NCBI RefSeq assembly: GCF_026965535.1
Contig: NZ_CP114039.1
Coordinates: forward strand, 3,906,001-3,970,000
DNA from: Corallococcus sp. NCRR
Lineage (GTDB): Bacteria; Myxococcota; Myxococcia; Myxococcales; Myxococcaceae
Direction of reading: 5' to 3'
DNA length: 64,000 nt
Below, one piece after another: positions 37,674 through 46,131 of the stretch. The notes below the pieces were generated by a model that was not told the DNA's origin, searched no databases, and was given only the letters and a program-made list of their open reading frames with translations. The position numbers were made by a program, and so were the translations under genes. Position 1 is the stretch's first letter, and the number at the start of each line of letters is the position of its first letter.

Positions 37674-39065
37674 TCAGGCCAGGCGGCGCGGTGCCGGGGA
37701 CGTGGCGCCGAGCAGCTCGGCCAGCGTCTTCAATCCCCGCTCCAGCTCCTCGCGGGAGCCAGCCGCGCCCAGCGACACCCGCAGCGCGTTGGGTGCCTGG
37801 CCCGGACGGGCCGCGAACAGGTGCGCCGGGCCGAGCAGCACGTCGCGCTCGGCGGCGGCTTCCACCAGCTCCGTGGCGCGGCGCTGCTCGGGGATGGGCA
37901 TCCACAGGAAGTACGCGCTGGGGTGCGAGACATAGGGGTGGCCCTTCAGCACCTTCGCCGCCAGGGTCTGCCGGGCCGTGGCTTCGGCGCGCCTCGCATC
38001 GCGCAGGGACTCGGCGGTCCCATCCATCACCCACTGCGTAGCCAGTTCCATCAGCAGGGGAGACCCCGACCAGACCGTCGCAGCTGCCGCGTGCTCCAGG
38101 GTCTGCGACGACGGGACCGGCGTCCGGATGTAGCCGACGCGCAGCGCGGGGAGCACCGCCTTGGACAGGCTGCCCAGGTGATAGGTCCGCTCGGGCGCCA
38201 GCGCGGCCAGGGGCGCGGGCGCTTTCGCCACGAGCGGGGCCAGCGCGCCGTTCTCGATGATGGTGACGTCGAACTTCCGGCAGACCTCCACCAGTGCCTG
38301 CCGCCGCTTCAAGGGCATGACGACCGTGGTCGGGTTGTGGTTCGTGGGTGTGCAGTAGAGCACCCGTGCCTTGCTCCTCCGGCAGGCCTCCGCGAGCGCT
38401 TCGGGCACGAGCCCCTCCGCGTCGAGCGCCACCGGATGCGTGGGCAGCCGGAGCCACTCCGCGGCGGCGAGGACCCCAGGATAGGTGACGTCCTCCACCA
38501 GCAGGCCGTCCGGGTTCGCGAGCAGGGACAACACCATCAGGGTCGCGTGCTGGGCCCCGTTGCTCACGACGACGTTCTCGTGCGTGGCAGGAACGCCCGC
38601 GAGCTCCAACCAGCGGGACCCCGCCGCCCGCTGGGCCTCCGTGCCCGCATGGGCCTGATAGCCACTGAGCGCGCCCAGGTCCGCGCGTTCACTGAGCCGC
38701 CGGAGCGCGGCGGCGAACGCGAGGTGTCCCATATCGCCAGGGACGATGGGCACCGCCGTGGGCCCCAGGTCGATGCGTGTCCGGTCGAGCTGGGGCGTGT
38801 ATCGGGCTCCGTCCCGGAGGTTCCGCACGAATGTTCCGTTGCCCACCTGGCTCCAGATGAGTCCCCGCCGCTCCGCTTCGGCGTAGGCACGGGTCACCGT
38901 CCCCAGAGATGTCCCCAGAGTGCTCGCGAGTTCCCGGTGCGTGGGCAGCCGATCCCCGGCGCGAAGCTTCCCCGCGCTGATGTCCGCCGTGAGCGCATCA
39001 ACGAGCGCGCCATACAGAGGGCCCTCGGAGCGCTTCAGGCGTGGCTTCCAGTTGGAGCGGGACAT
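37674..39065 (-). CDS. MocR/PdxR-family regulator (GntR HTH plus aminotransferase domain)
   Basis: 463 residues. Residues 15-75 are a GntR winged helix (ISAGKLRAGDRLPTHRELASTLGTSLGTVTRAYAEAE in pieces). The rest is a class I aminotransferase-like domain with the PLP lysine in YHLGSLSKAVLPALRVG and SNGAQHA. MocR proteins use PLP or an amino acid as signal. The ATG lies seven bases after a TACAAT -10 box, so the mRNA is probably leaderless. It probably autoregulates and controls the S9 peptidase and toxin genes downstream. Confidence 0.9.
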   Translation of the reverse strand: MSRSNWKPRLKRSEGPLYGALVDALTADISAGKLRAGDRLPTHRELASTLGTSLGTVTRAYAEAERRGLIWSQVGNGTFVRNLRDGARYTPQLDRTRIDLGPTAVPIVPGDMGHLAFAAALRRLSERADLGALSGYQAHAGTEAQRAAGSRWLELAGVPATHENVVVSNGAQHATLMVLSLLANPDGLLVEDVTYPGVLAAAEWLRLPTHPVALDAEGLVPEALAEACRRSKARVLYCTPTNHNPTTVVMPLKRRQALVEVCRKFDVTIIENGALAPLVAKAPAPLAALAPERTYHLGSLSKAVLPALRVGYIRTPVPSSQTLEHAAAATVWSGSPLLMELATQWVMDGTAESLRDARRAEATARQTLAAKVLKGHPYVSHPSAYFLWMPIPEQRRATELVEAAAERDVLLGPAHLFAARPGQAPNALRVSLGAAGSREELERGLKTLAELLGATSPAPRRLA

Positions 39066-39072
39066 GGTTCAG

Positions 39073-39101
39073 ATTGTACCATGACAATATGGGGCTTGTA
39101 A
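39073..39101 (-). promoter_or_regulatory. Leaderless promoter and operator of the MocR gene
   Basis: On the minus strand TTACAA (39101-39096) and TACAAT (39078-39073) are 17 bases apart, and the ATG follows seven bases after the -10. A perfect palindrome ATTGT-N6-ACAAT (39073-39088) covers the -10 box and could be the autoregulatory site. Confidence 0.55.
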
Positions 39102-39134
39102 CAGTGCCCTGGCGGGCTTCCACTGGGGGAGGCT

Positions 39135-39710
39135 CTACACTTCCGTGAACCGCATGCCGGTAGCGCCGGTGCGCTCCAGGGCCGTCTTGAGGTCCTCGGA
39201 AACGATCAGAGCCATGGACCAGCCCCACGTTCGGAAGACCTTGGCTTGGCCTACCTTCGACGTGTCGATGCGCATTCCCGCGACGGAGTAGTACTGGCCT
39301 GCCTTCTCGGGCTGCTTGTGCTTGATGGGGTCCCAGTACTCCACTTCTCGGGACGCCTTGTCGTCGATGCAGCGGATCAATCGGGTGGCGACGAGCATGT
39401 TGAACTGTTCGGGATGGCCAGGGATGTCCACTGCGAGCAGTTGGACGTCATCCGGCGCAAGCTCCGCGAACACGGTGGCCAGCTTCACGTGGAGGATGGG
39501 CGTACTGCCGATGCCTGCTTCGGAGTAGTCCAACGGCCGTCCGGGCTCGTCGATGGGAAACCGGAGGGAGCCAGGGGCCTGGACGGGCTTCCCGGCGCTG
39601 AACATCCATGGGTTCTCGACCTCCATGGACTTGTCATCCACGGGATCACCCAGATACCAGCGCCCCGGCGCGTAGACGTCTTCTGACAATCTGAAGTAAC
39701 GGGCGGTCAT
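39135..39710 (-). CDS. Imm11-type immunity protein, copy B
   Basis: 191 residues, Imm11/DUF1629 family, paralogous to 33494-34063. Conserved motifs are STPILHVKLATVFAEL, LIRCIDDKAS and DLKTALERTGATGMRFTEV. It begins 11 bp after AHH toxin B. It shares only about half its residues with copy A although the toxin bodies are almost identical, which points to immunity matched to the divergent toxin tip. Reduced G+C, as in copy A. Confidence 0.8.
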   Translation of the reverse strand: MTARYFRLSEDVYAPGRWYLGDPVDDKSMEVENPWMFSAGKPVQAPGSLRFPIDEPGRPLDYSEAGIGSTPILHVKLATVFAELAPDDVQLLAVDIPGHPEQFNMLVATRLIRCIDDKASREVEYWDPIKHKQPEKAGQYYSVAGMRIDTSKVGQAKVFRTWGWSMALIVSEDLKTALERTGATGMRFTEV

Positions 39711-39721
39711 GGTCGTGTGGG

Positions 39722-41053
39722 TCAGCGGCCCCGAGTCAGCAGTCGATTGAGCTCCGTGCCATGAGTTCTAGCCTGCTCGCCAAGAATCTTGAGGGCATCA
39801 GTCAGAGCTTCGCGGCATGCCTCTACGCTCCGACATTCGGAGGTCACCTGCCTCAACCTGTCATAGACGAGTTGATGGTACTCGGCGGGATGGGGGCCTC
39901 GGTGGCCTGGGACTTCGACGATGTTTTCCGGGTCCTTCAGCTCCATCCCAGCCCGCTTGAAGATGCGCCGGAAGAGCGGAGTCCATGGGCCTCCATTTCT
40001 TGAGGACTTCTCATTGCGGATGGTGGCGAGGTGGTGGCGCTGGGGCTTGCCGGAGCGCGATGACATCGCCACCGCGTTGGGCGCCAGCGCGATGGTGAAA
40101 CCGTCGGCCGTCATGGCCACCGAGCGCACGCCTCCGAGGGCCACGAACTGCAGGCCCGCCTGCGTCTCCACCGCGACCGCCGCTTGCGCGGAGCCGGGCA
40201 GGGTAGGCGCCTTCATCGCCAGGCCTGCCGTGTTGCCAATCGCCGCCGTGGCCAGCATCACGAAGACGCGCGCGGCGTTCCTTCCCATCACCGCTCCGTA
40301 GGCTTCGCCCGCTTCGCGCACCTGGAGGAAGGTGGTGGCCCCGTCCACGTGGCGCACCAGCGTCACCCAGCCGTCGAGGAGGGTCCACACGGTGTCCACG
40401 CCCAGGTACGCAATCGCCGTGGCGGTGATAAGCGCGGCCAGTCCCTTGGACACAGGCTCCGGCATGGCCCACAGCAGCAGGTACATCGTCACGGCGGAGG
40501 TCATCGTGGCCATGACGGCCTGGGGACTCGCCATGCCCGCCAGGGCTTCGGCCGTCTCGTTCCAGACGGAGTCCATCGCGATGGCCATCGCCAGCGCATA
40601 GCGGCCGTCGCTGCCCAGCAAGGGGCCTTCCTCCAGCAAGCGCAGGCAGTCTCCCGGCTGCTGGCGCTTCTTGCCGCACCATTGCCGGTAGCCGCGCGTC
40701 AGGTCGTCGGACGTGTCGAGAAGCCGCAGCTCCCGTGCCTCTTCCTCACCCAGTGGGATGATTTGCCGGGTCCGCTCCCGGAAGCCGAAGAGGCCGCTGC
40801 GCTCCGGCAGGCCGAACAGCTCGCGGGCTTGCCGCAACGGATGAGCGAAGGGCCGCACGTCCCTGGCGAGCGTCTTCACCGCCGCCTTGAACTCGTCCTC
40901 CTCCAGCCGGGCCTCGGAGGGGGACGCGTCTTCCTCCTCCCGGGGCGTGACGACAACGCTGTCGTCGCCATCGACGTCCAGGCGCACGACCCGTGTCGTC
41001 GCGCAGCCTGACAGAAGCAGTCCCAACAACAGCACCCAACCCAGCCGCTTCAT
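39722..41053 (-). CDS. AHH-domain toxin-like lipoprotein, copy B
   Basis: 443 residues. Lipobox LLSGC with lipidated C17, the same helical body as copy A, and the AHH tip starting at R339-H340-H341. Up to residue about 338 the alignment with copy A has no gap and only about a dozen substitutions. The tip keeps GGPWTP and GHRGPHP but the last 55 residues differ. The start lies 7 bp after the stop of the DAC-like gene, so the two may be co-transcribed. Export or delivery route is not encoded here. Confidence 0.85.
   Translation of the reverse strand: MKRLGWVLLLGLLLSGCATTRVVRLDVDGDDSVVVTPREEEDASPSEARLEEDEFKAAVKTLARDVRPFAHPLRQARELFGLPERSGLFGFRERTRQIIPLGEEEARELRLLDTSDDLTRGYRQWCGKKRQQPGDCLRLLEEGPLLGSDGRYALAMAIAMDSVWNETAEALAGMASPQAVMATMTSAVTMYLLLWAMPEPVSKGLAALITATAIAYLGVDTVWTLLDGWVTLVRHVDGATTFLQVREAGEAYGAVMGRNAARVFVMLATAAIGNTAGLAMKAPTLPGSAQAAVAVETQAGLQFVALGGVRSVAMTADGFTIALAPNAVAMSSRSGKPQRHHLATIRNEKSSRNGGPWTPLFRRIFKRAGMELKDPENIVEVPGHRGPHPAEYHQLVYDRLRQVTSECRSVEACREALTDALKILGEQARTHGTELNRLLTRGR
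40057..40992 (-). repeat. Direct repeat block, copy B of duplicated toxin gene
   Basis: Partner of 34415-35350 in the same orientation. Recombination between the copies would delete 5,642 bp carrying the MocR gene, the S9 peptidase and one immunity gene. Confidence 0.85.
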
Positions 41054-41060
41054 TCCGGCC

Positions 41061-42377
41061 TCAGTCCTCCGTCAGCAGGAGGCTCCAGAGCAGCACCTTC
41101 TTCTTGCCCGGCGGCCGGTGCAGGCAGCGGAGCGGGCCGTCCTGGGAGGCCACGAACACGATGGCTCCGGAGTGCTGGTTGGCGAAGACGGCCGCGGCGC
41201 GGTGGCGCGAGCCGTGCTGATGGATGGGGTAGTGCGGGCCGGGACGCCCCTGGAGCGTGCGCGCCTCGAAGACCTGCGGCGGGCCGCTGCGCGGGAGCGC
41301 GATCTGATACCCCGCGCAGAGCACCTCCAGCTCCGGCCCCAGCACCAGCGCGTTGTCCACCGCCGTGAACTGCCCGATGCTCTCCACCAGCGCCTGGAAG
41401 TCGCTCTCCGTCGCCTTGTCGTCGTGCTCGGCGGCGGCCTTCTTCAACTCCGGATCCTCTTCCTCCTCCGCCGCCTTGCCGGCCTCCGCCCGCCAGGCGC
41501 CGTTGATGAGGTCCGCCCGCGCCTGCACGAAGCGCTGCAAGCGCTGACGCAAGAGCGAGCCCTGCTCCGGCGGCAGGACGTACTTGCCTCGCGCCCGGAA
41601 GCGCTCCACGTCGTGCTGCTTGGGCAGAAACGCGATGAGCCCTCCGTGATGCAGGCCCGCCATCCTCCGGATGAGTCCCTGCACCGCGTTGGACACGTAC
41701 CACTCGCGGTTGCCGCCCATCAGCGGCTGCACCTTGGGCAGGGACTCCACCAGCGTGGAGCACATCTCCATCAGCGCCGCGCGCACCGCGCTGTCCTCGT
41801 GGAAGAGCAGGTCGTGCAGCGCCACGCGCCGGCCCGGTGGCACCGGCGCGCCCTGCTCGTAGCGAAACACTTCGCGCCCCTGCGTGCTCACCACCAGGTG
41901 GCCCGGCTCCGGCGCGTGGAGGATGAAGACGTCCTCTTCTCCCTCGGCGTGGAACTCCGTGTACTCCACCCGGCGCGCCAGTCCCTGGATGCGCAGCTTG
42001 CCCTCGCGCGGCCCCACCACCACGGCCGTGCGCGGCAGGTTCGCCGCGGGCGCCAGCTTCACCAGCGCCTCCACGCTGAAGTCGGTGATGCTCGACTTGG
42101 CCTCCAGGGGCAGCGTCTCCCACGCCTGACGTTTGCCCTTCTGTCCGCCGATGTAGACCGTCTCTCGCACCGCCTGCAGGCCCTGCAACCCCTGCGCGTG
42201 GTAGGCGATGCGCACGCGCGTGGCCTCGCCCTCCTCGCGGCCCAGGCTCGCGAAGAACACCGTGTCCGCCAGCACGACCAGCAGCTTCAGCGTCGGCTCG
42301 GCGAGCGGCGTCTTGGCGAACTGCCGGAGCCACCCGCGCAGGGCTTCTCCGGGATATTGCAGGCCGGGTTCATCCAT
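41061..42377 (-). CDS. Diadenylate-cyclase-like (DACNV-type) sensor domain protein
   Basis: 438 residues. The C-terminal about 110 residues resemble the DisA/DAC nucleotide-binding fold: V-D341-N342-A343 (TAVDNALVLG) stands where cyclases have DGA, and R391-H-R-A-A (GSRHRAAAVFAN) matches the RHRAA motif. Changing DGA to DNA suggests nucleotide sensing rather than c-di-AMP synthesis. The N-terminal 300 residues are not recognised and include a charged Glu/Lys-rich stretch (about 308-328). It lies 7 bp upstream of AHH toxin B. Role in toxin control is inferred. Confidence 0.65.
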   Translation of the reverse strand: MDEPGLQYPGEALRGWLRQFAKTPLAEPTLKLLVVLADTVFFASLGREEGEATRVRIAYHAQGLQGLQAVRETVYIGGQKGKRQAWETLPLEAKSSITDFSVEALVKLAPAANLPRTAVVVGPREGKLRIQGLARRVEYTEFHAEGEEDVFILHAPEPGHLVVSTQGREVFRYEQGAPVPPGRRVALHDLLFHEDSAVRAALMEMCSTLVESLPKVQPLMGGNREWYVSNAVQGLIRRMAGLHHGGLIAFLPKQHDVERFRARGKYVLPPEQGSLLRQRLQRFVQARADLINGAWRAEAGKAAEEEEDPELKKAAAEHDDKATESDFQALVESIGQFTAVDNALVLGPELEVLCAGYQIALPRSGPPQVFEARTLQGRPGPHYPIHQHGSRHRAAAVFANQHSGAIVFVASQDGPLRCLHRPPGKKKVLLWSLLLTED

Positions 42378-42538
42378 CGGGCGGGCAGCATAATCACGGC
42401 GCCGTGCTTCCCGGTGGAAGTCGCACGCGCGCCGCGATGCGGCGTTGGGTTCCCACCGTGCGCCCGGCCTGTAGCACCGACGTCACGACCCGCCCGGCCT
42501 GCGCGCGGACTTCTTCCTCGTGGAGGGCGTGATGAGCT

Positions 42539-42841
42539 TCACTCCTCGATGGGCGGCTGGAGCGTGCCGAACCGCTCCAGCCCCTGGTCCAGCGCGGAGC
42601 GCACCGCGTGGAGCAGGGCGCCGTCCGACAGCCGCCGCACCAGGACGATGCCGGTCGCCACGTAGGACGGTGCGCCGCCCAACCGTGCCTCCAGCGCCTC
42701 CAGGGTGAGCACGGTGAGGACGAAGGTGCGCCCGTCGCGCAGCCGCACCACCAGGTTCCGGGAGCCCTCGAAGTGCAGCGCCGGGGGCTCCGCCACCAGC
42801 AGGGAGGCGATGCGCTCGTCCTCCGTGTCGATGGACCGCAT
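42539..42841 (-). CDS. Hypothetical small protein
   Basis: 100 residues from ATG at 42841; in-frame GTG (42895) and ATG (42871) are other possible starts and none has a strong ribosome site. It has mixed alpha/beta character (NLVVRLRDGRTFVLTVLTLEALEARLGG), no signal, no known motif. The surroundings are a divergent DedA-like gene and the DAC-like gene. Coding potential is supported by codon-position bias and an uninterrupted frame, but not by recognisable homology. Intergenic stretches 42378-42538 and 42842-43032 show nothing else I can name. Confidence 0.5.
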   Translation of the reverse strand: MRSIDTEDERIASLLVAEPPALHFEGSRNLVVRLRDGRTFVLTVLTLEALEARLGGAPSYVATGIVLVRRLSDGALLHAVRSALDQGLERFGTLQPPIEE

Positions 42842-43032
42842 GCCTGAGCGTTCGTGCGTCGAGCGTCGCATGGCGGGGACGATGGTGACCCCCACCCGCG
42901 CCTACAACCCCTGCCCCAGGGGGGGCGCGTCGCCGGACAGCCTCTGGCCCCGGGGGCCAGGATGGCGGGCAAGGGAGCGCTGACGCCGCACAAGACGAAC
43001 GCCCCGTGCGGGTGTATGGCCCCAGGCCTCCC

Positions 43033-43506
43033 ATGCCCGCCGAGCCTTCCACCCTGTCCACCTGGGGCCTTCCCGGGATGTTCTTCGTCGCCATGCTGGC
43101 GGGCTCCGTGGTGCCGGTGCCCTCCGAGGCGATGCTCGCCGCCCTCATCTACAACGGCACGCCGCCGCTGATGGCCACCGTCGTCGCCACCGTGGGCAAC
43201 GTGCTGGGCGCGCTGACGCTCTACATCCTGGGCCAGTGGGTGTCGCGCGGCGGAGGCGGGGCCGTGGGCCGCTGGGTGGCGCGCCGCCGGGAGAAGGAAG
43301 GCCCGCGCATGGCGCGCGTGGAGGCGAACCTGCGCACCTGGGGGGCTCCCGCCCTGCTGATGTCGTGGCTGCCCATCCTGGGAGATGCGTTCGTGCTCGC
43401 GGGCGGCTTCGTGGGCGTGCGCCCCTTGCCCTTCGTCGTCTTCGTCACCCTGGGGAAGGGGATTCGCTACGCCTTCGTCGCGCTGTCCACCACGGCCGCG
43501 ATGTAA
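43033..43506 (+). CDS. DedA/YqaA-family membrane protein
   Basis: 157 residues with 3-4 hydrophobic segments. The motif VPSEAMLAALIYNG and the re-entrant-like LGKGIRYAFVALSTTAAM end match YqaA/SNARE-associated (DedA-like) proteins, thought to act in lipid translocation and membrane homeostasis. The start is the ATG at MPAEPS; an upstream GTG gives nine extra residues. Its stop overlaps the left half of a direct repeat (43502-43521) in front of the nuclease gene. Confidence 0.8.
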   Translation: MPAEPSTLSTWGLPGMFFVAMLAGSVVPVPSEAMLAALIYNGTPPLMATVVATVGNVLGALTLYILGQWVSRGGGGAVGRWVARRREKEGPRMARVEANLRTWGAPALLMSWLPILGDAFVLAGGFVGVRPLPFVVFVTLGKGIRYAFVALSTTAAM

Positions 43507-43521
43507 CAATGTGTAACATTG
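43502..43521. promoter_or_regulatory. Tandem TGTAACA(A/T)TG repeat upstream of nuclease
   Basis: Two adjacent 10-bp units, TGTAACAATG and TGTAACATTG, one turn of helix each and differing at one base; the same stretch also contains a palindrome CAATGT-GTA-ACATTG (43507-43521). It starts in the stop-codon region of the DedA-like gene, about 165 bp before the nuclease start. Candidate operator; regulator unknown. Confidence 0.45.
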
Positions 43522-43684
43522 CGCGTCCCTGGCGGGGGGGATGCGCCGCTCGCGCAACGTTTCGAGGAATGTGACGGATAAACGGCGGTGGCGTCGTGTA
43601 CGCGGAATACTGCGTCCGCGGCGCTGCCGTGACGTCCATGAACCTCTACGGCTCCCGGGTTTGCCGGGAGCAGGATGAAACATC

Positions 43685-45400
43685 GTGAGCCTGAAACAAG
43701 ACCTCTTCCGGCGGCCTGCCGCCTCCTGGCGTACGTGGTCCTTCACGCTGGTGTGCGCGGCGCTCAGCGCGTGCGCTGGTTCGGTGGACGCGGAGGAGAC
43801 GGCGCCGGAGTTCGTCGCGCGCGAGGACTCGCTGGCGAACGTGCGGCTGCGCCTGATGGCGGCCAACCTGAGCAGCGGCAACGGGCAGGACTACGACCCG
43901 GGCCACGGCATCCGCATCTTCCAGGGCACGGACGCGGACGTCGTGATGATTCAGGAGTTCAACTACAGGACGGACTCCGCGGCGGACATCCGCAGCTTCG
44001 TGGACACGGCCTTCGGCACGGGCTTCTCCTACTACCGCGAGTCCGGCGCGCAGATTCCGAACGGCATCATCAGCCGCTACCCCATCATCGCCTCCGGTGA
44101 GTGGGACGACACGCAGGTGTCCAACCGCGACTTCGCGTGGGCGCGCATCGACATCCCGGGCCCCAAGGACCTGTGGGCCATCAGCGTGCACCTGCTGACG
44201 ACCAGCTCCAGCGTCCGCAACACGGAGGCGTCCAACCTGGTGAAGTTCATCAACGCCAACGTGCCCGCCAGCGACTACCTGGTGATTGGCGGTGACTTCA
44301 ACACCGGCAGCCGCAGCGAGGCGACCTTCAGCACCTTCTCCAGCGTGGTGTCCACGGCGTCGCCGTACCCGGCGGACAAGAACGGCAACACCAACACCAA
44401 CGCGGGCCGCAACTCGCCGTACGACCACGTGCTGGTGGACAACGACCTGCGCGCCTACCAGACGTCGGTGGTGATGGGCTCCAGCACCTTCGCCAACGGC
44501 CTGGTGGTGGACACGCGCGTGTACTCGCCCCTGTCCGACATCTCCCCGGCGCTGTCGGGTGACAGCGGCGCGTCCGGCATGCAGCACATGGGCGTCATCA
44601 AGGACTTCCTCATCCCGGGGGACGGCACGACGGCCTCCACCGTGACGGTGCTGTCGCCCAACGGCGGTGAGAGCTGGACGGCCGGCTCGGCGCGCACCAT
44701 CACCTGGAGCTCCTCCGGCGTCTCCAACGTGAAGGTGGAGTACTCGCTGAACGGCTCCACCTGGACGACCCTCACGTCCAGCACGAGCGCGTCCGGAGGC
44801 AGCGTGGCGTGGACGGTGCCCTCCAGCGCCACCACCAACGCGTGGGTGCGGGTGAGCGACGCGAGCAACGCCACCGTCACCGACCTGTCCAACGCGGCCT
44901 TCACCATCACCACGGGCGGCACCGGCGGCACGGGCAACGTGTTCATCAACGAGGTGCTCATCAATGAGCCGGGCTCGGACGTGAACGGCGAGTTCGTGGA
45001 GCTGGTCAACAGCGGCACGGCGGCGGTGGACCTGAGCGGCTGGACGGTGTCGGACGGCACGGCCGTGCGCCACACCTTCGCCAGCGGCACCACGGTGGCG
45101 GCGGGCAAGGCAGTGGTGGTGTTCGGCGGCGCGTCCGGCATCCCCTCTGGCACGCCGGGCGCGGTGGCCGCGTCCACGGGCTCGCTGGTCCTGGGCAACA
45201 GCGGTGACACCGTCACGGTGAAGAACAGCGCCGGCACCGTGGTGGACACGGCCACGTTCGCCTCGTCGCTCGCGGGCACGGACGGCGTGTCCGCCAACCG
45301 CAGCCCGGACGCGTCCTCCACGGCCGGCTTCGTGCTGCACACGGGCGTGTCCAGCCTGAGCAGCTCTCCGGGCAAGCGCGCCAGCGGCACCGCGTTCTAA
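43685..45400 (+). CDS. Secreted endonuclease/exonuclease/phosphatase lipoprotein with lamin-tail domain
   Basis: 571 residues from a GTG start with AGGA nine bases upstream. Lipoprotein signal ending LSAC (about residue 30). EEP fold from about 50 to 310 with MIQEFNYR, GGDFNTG, SPYDHVLVD as catalytic motifs. A Kre9/KNH-like beta domain follows (VLSPNGGESWTAGSARTITW, about 330-420), then a C-terminal lamin-tail (LTD) domain (FINEVLINEPGSDVNGEF). The mix suggests a surface or secreted nuclease or phosphodiesterase. A strong hairpin follows the stop. Confidence 0.88.
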   Translation: MSLKQDLFRRPAASWRTWSFTLVCAALSACAGSVDAEETAPEFVAREDSLANVRLRLMAANLSSGNGQDYDPGHGIRIFQGTDADVVMIQEFNYRTDSAADIRSFVDTAFGTGFSYYRESGAQIPNGIISRYPIIASGEWDDTQVSNRDFAWARIDIPGPKDLWAISVHLLTTSSSVRNTEASNLVKFINANVPASDYLVIGGDFNTGSRSEATFSTFSSVVSTASPYPADKNGNTNTNAGRNSPYDHVLVDNDLRAYQTSVVMGSSTFANGLVVDTRVYSPLSDISPALSGDSGASGMQHMGVIKDFLIPGDGTTASTVTVLSPNGGESWTAGSARTITWSSSGVSNVKVEYSLNGSTWTTLTSSTSASGGSVAWTVPSSATTNAWVRVSDASNATVTDLSNAAFTITTGGTGGTGNVFINEVLINEPGSDVNGEFVELVNSGTAAVDLSGWTVSDGTAVRHTFASGTTVAAGKAVVVFGGASGIPSGTPGAVAASTGSLVLGNSGDTVTVKNSAGTVVDTATFASSLAGTDGVSANRSPDASSTAGFVLHTGVSSLSSSPGKRASGTAF

Positions 45401-45411
45401 TCCTGAACACC

Positions 45412-45442
45412 GCTCCTCCGGACGACGCGGGTCCGGAGGAGC
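45412..45442 (+). terminator. Perfect 12-bp stem after the nuclease gene
   Basis: Arms GCTCCTCCGGAC (45412-45423) and GTCCGGAGGAGC (45431-45442) pair perfectly around a 7-base loop. No T-run. Likely transcription stop between the nuclease and the GST gene. Confidence 0.6.
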
Positions 45443-45501
45443 AACCTGGGAGAGTGTGCCCCCGGAACGTCCTGCTTCCGGACGCGAGGAGCCCTCCCAT
45501 C

Positions 45502-46122
45502 ATGCTGAAGGTCCATCACCTCTCTGAATCCCGCTCGCAGCGCATCCTCTGGCTCCTGGAGGAGCTGGGGCTGGACTACGAGGTCGTCCGCTACGAGCGC
45601 GATCCGAAGACGGGGTTCGCCCCGCCGGAGCTCAAGGCCGTCCACCCGCTGGGCAAGTCGCCGCTGGTGGAGGACGGTGGCCGGGTGCTGGCGGAGTCCG
45701 GCGCCATCATCGAGTCGCTGATCCGCAAGTACGGCCAGGGCCGGCTCTCGCCCGCGCCGGAGGACCTGGACCGGTACACGCACTTCCTGCACTACGCGGA
45801 GGGCTCCGCGATGCTGCCCATCGTGCAACTGCTCTACGTGAAGCGGCTGGGCGACGCCGCGGCGCCCATCAAGCCGCGCATCGACTCCGAGCTGAAGAGC
45901 CACCTGGGCTACCTGGAAGGGGCGCTGCAGGGCCGCGAGTACCTGGTGGGCCACGCGCTGACGGGCGCGGACGTCCAGCTCTCCTTCGTGCTGGAGGCCG
46001 CGAAGTCGTTCCGGCTGCTGGCGGAGCTGCCGAACCTCACGGCCTACCTCGACCGGCTCCACGCGCGCCCCGCGTACCAGCGGGCCCTGGAGCGGGGCGG
46101 GCCGTACAAGATGGGCCGCTGA
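45502..46122 (+). CDS. Glutathione S-transferase family protein
   Basis: 206 residues: thioredoxin-like N-domain with SESRSQRILWLLEELGLDYE, the conserved HPLGKSPLVEDGG that holds the glutathione cis-proline, and an all-helical C-domain with the GADVQLSF cap. The Ser in SESRSQRI is the expected catalytic residue. It could conjugate electrophiles or act as a peroxidase. The start is the ATG after a GAGGAG site. A shared terminator hairpin follows. Confidence 0.92.
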   Translation: MLKVHHLSESRSQRILWLLEELGLDYEVVRYERDPKTGFAPPELKAVHPLGKSPLVEDGGRVLAESGAIIESLIRKYGQGRLSPAPEDLDRYTHFLHYAEGSAMLPIVQLLYVKRLGDAAAPIKPRIDSELKSHLGYLEGALQGREYLVGHALTGADVQLSFVLEAAKSFRLLAELPNLTAYLDRLHARPAYQRALERGGPYKMGR

Positions 46123-46131
46123 AAAAGACGA

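Noticed and set aside
41061-42377. Active c-di-AMP synthase
   Set aside because: The DGA motif is replaced by DNA and the N-terminal region is unlike DisA or CdaA, so only nucleotide sensing is proposed.
42394-43881. Long minus-strand frame of 495 codons
   Set aside because: It crosses a supported small gene, the DedA-like gene and the nuclease start on the other strand, and its translation is low-complexity Arg/Ala/Gly sequence typical of high-G+C antisense frames.
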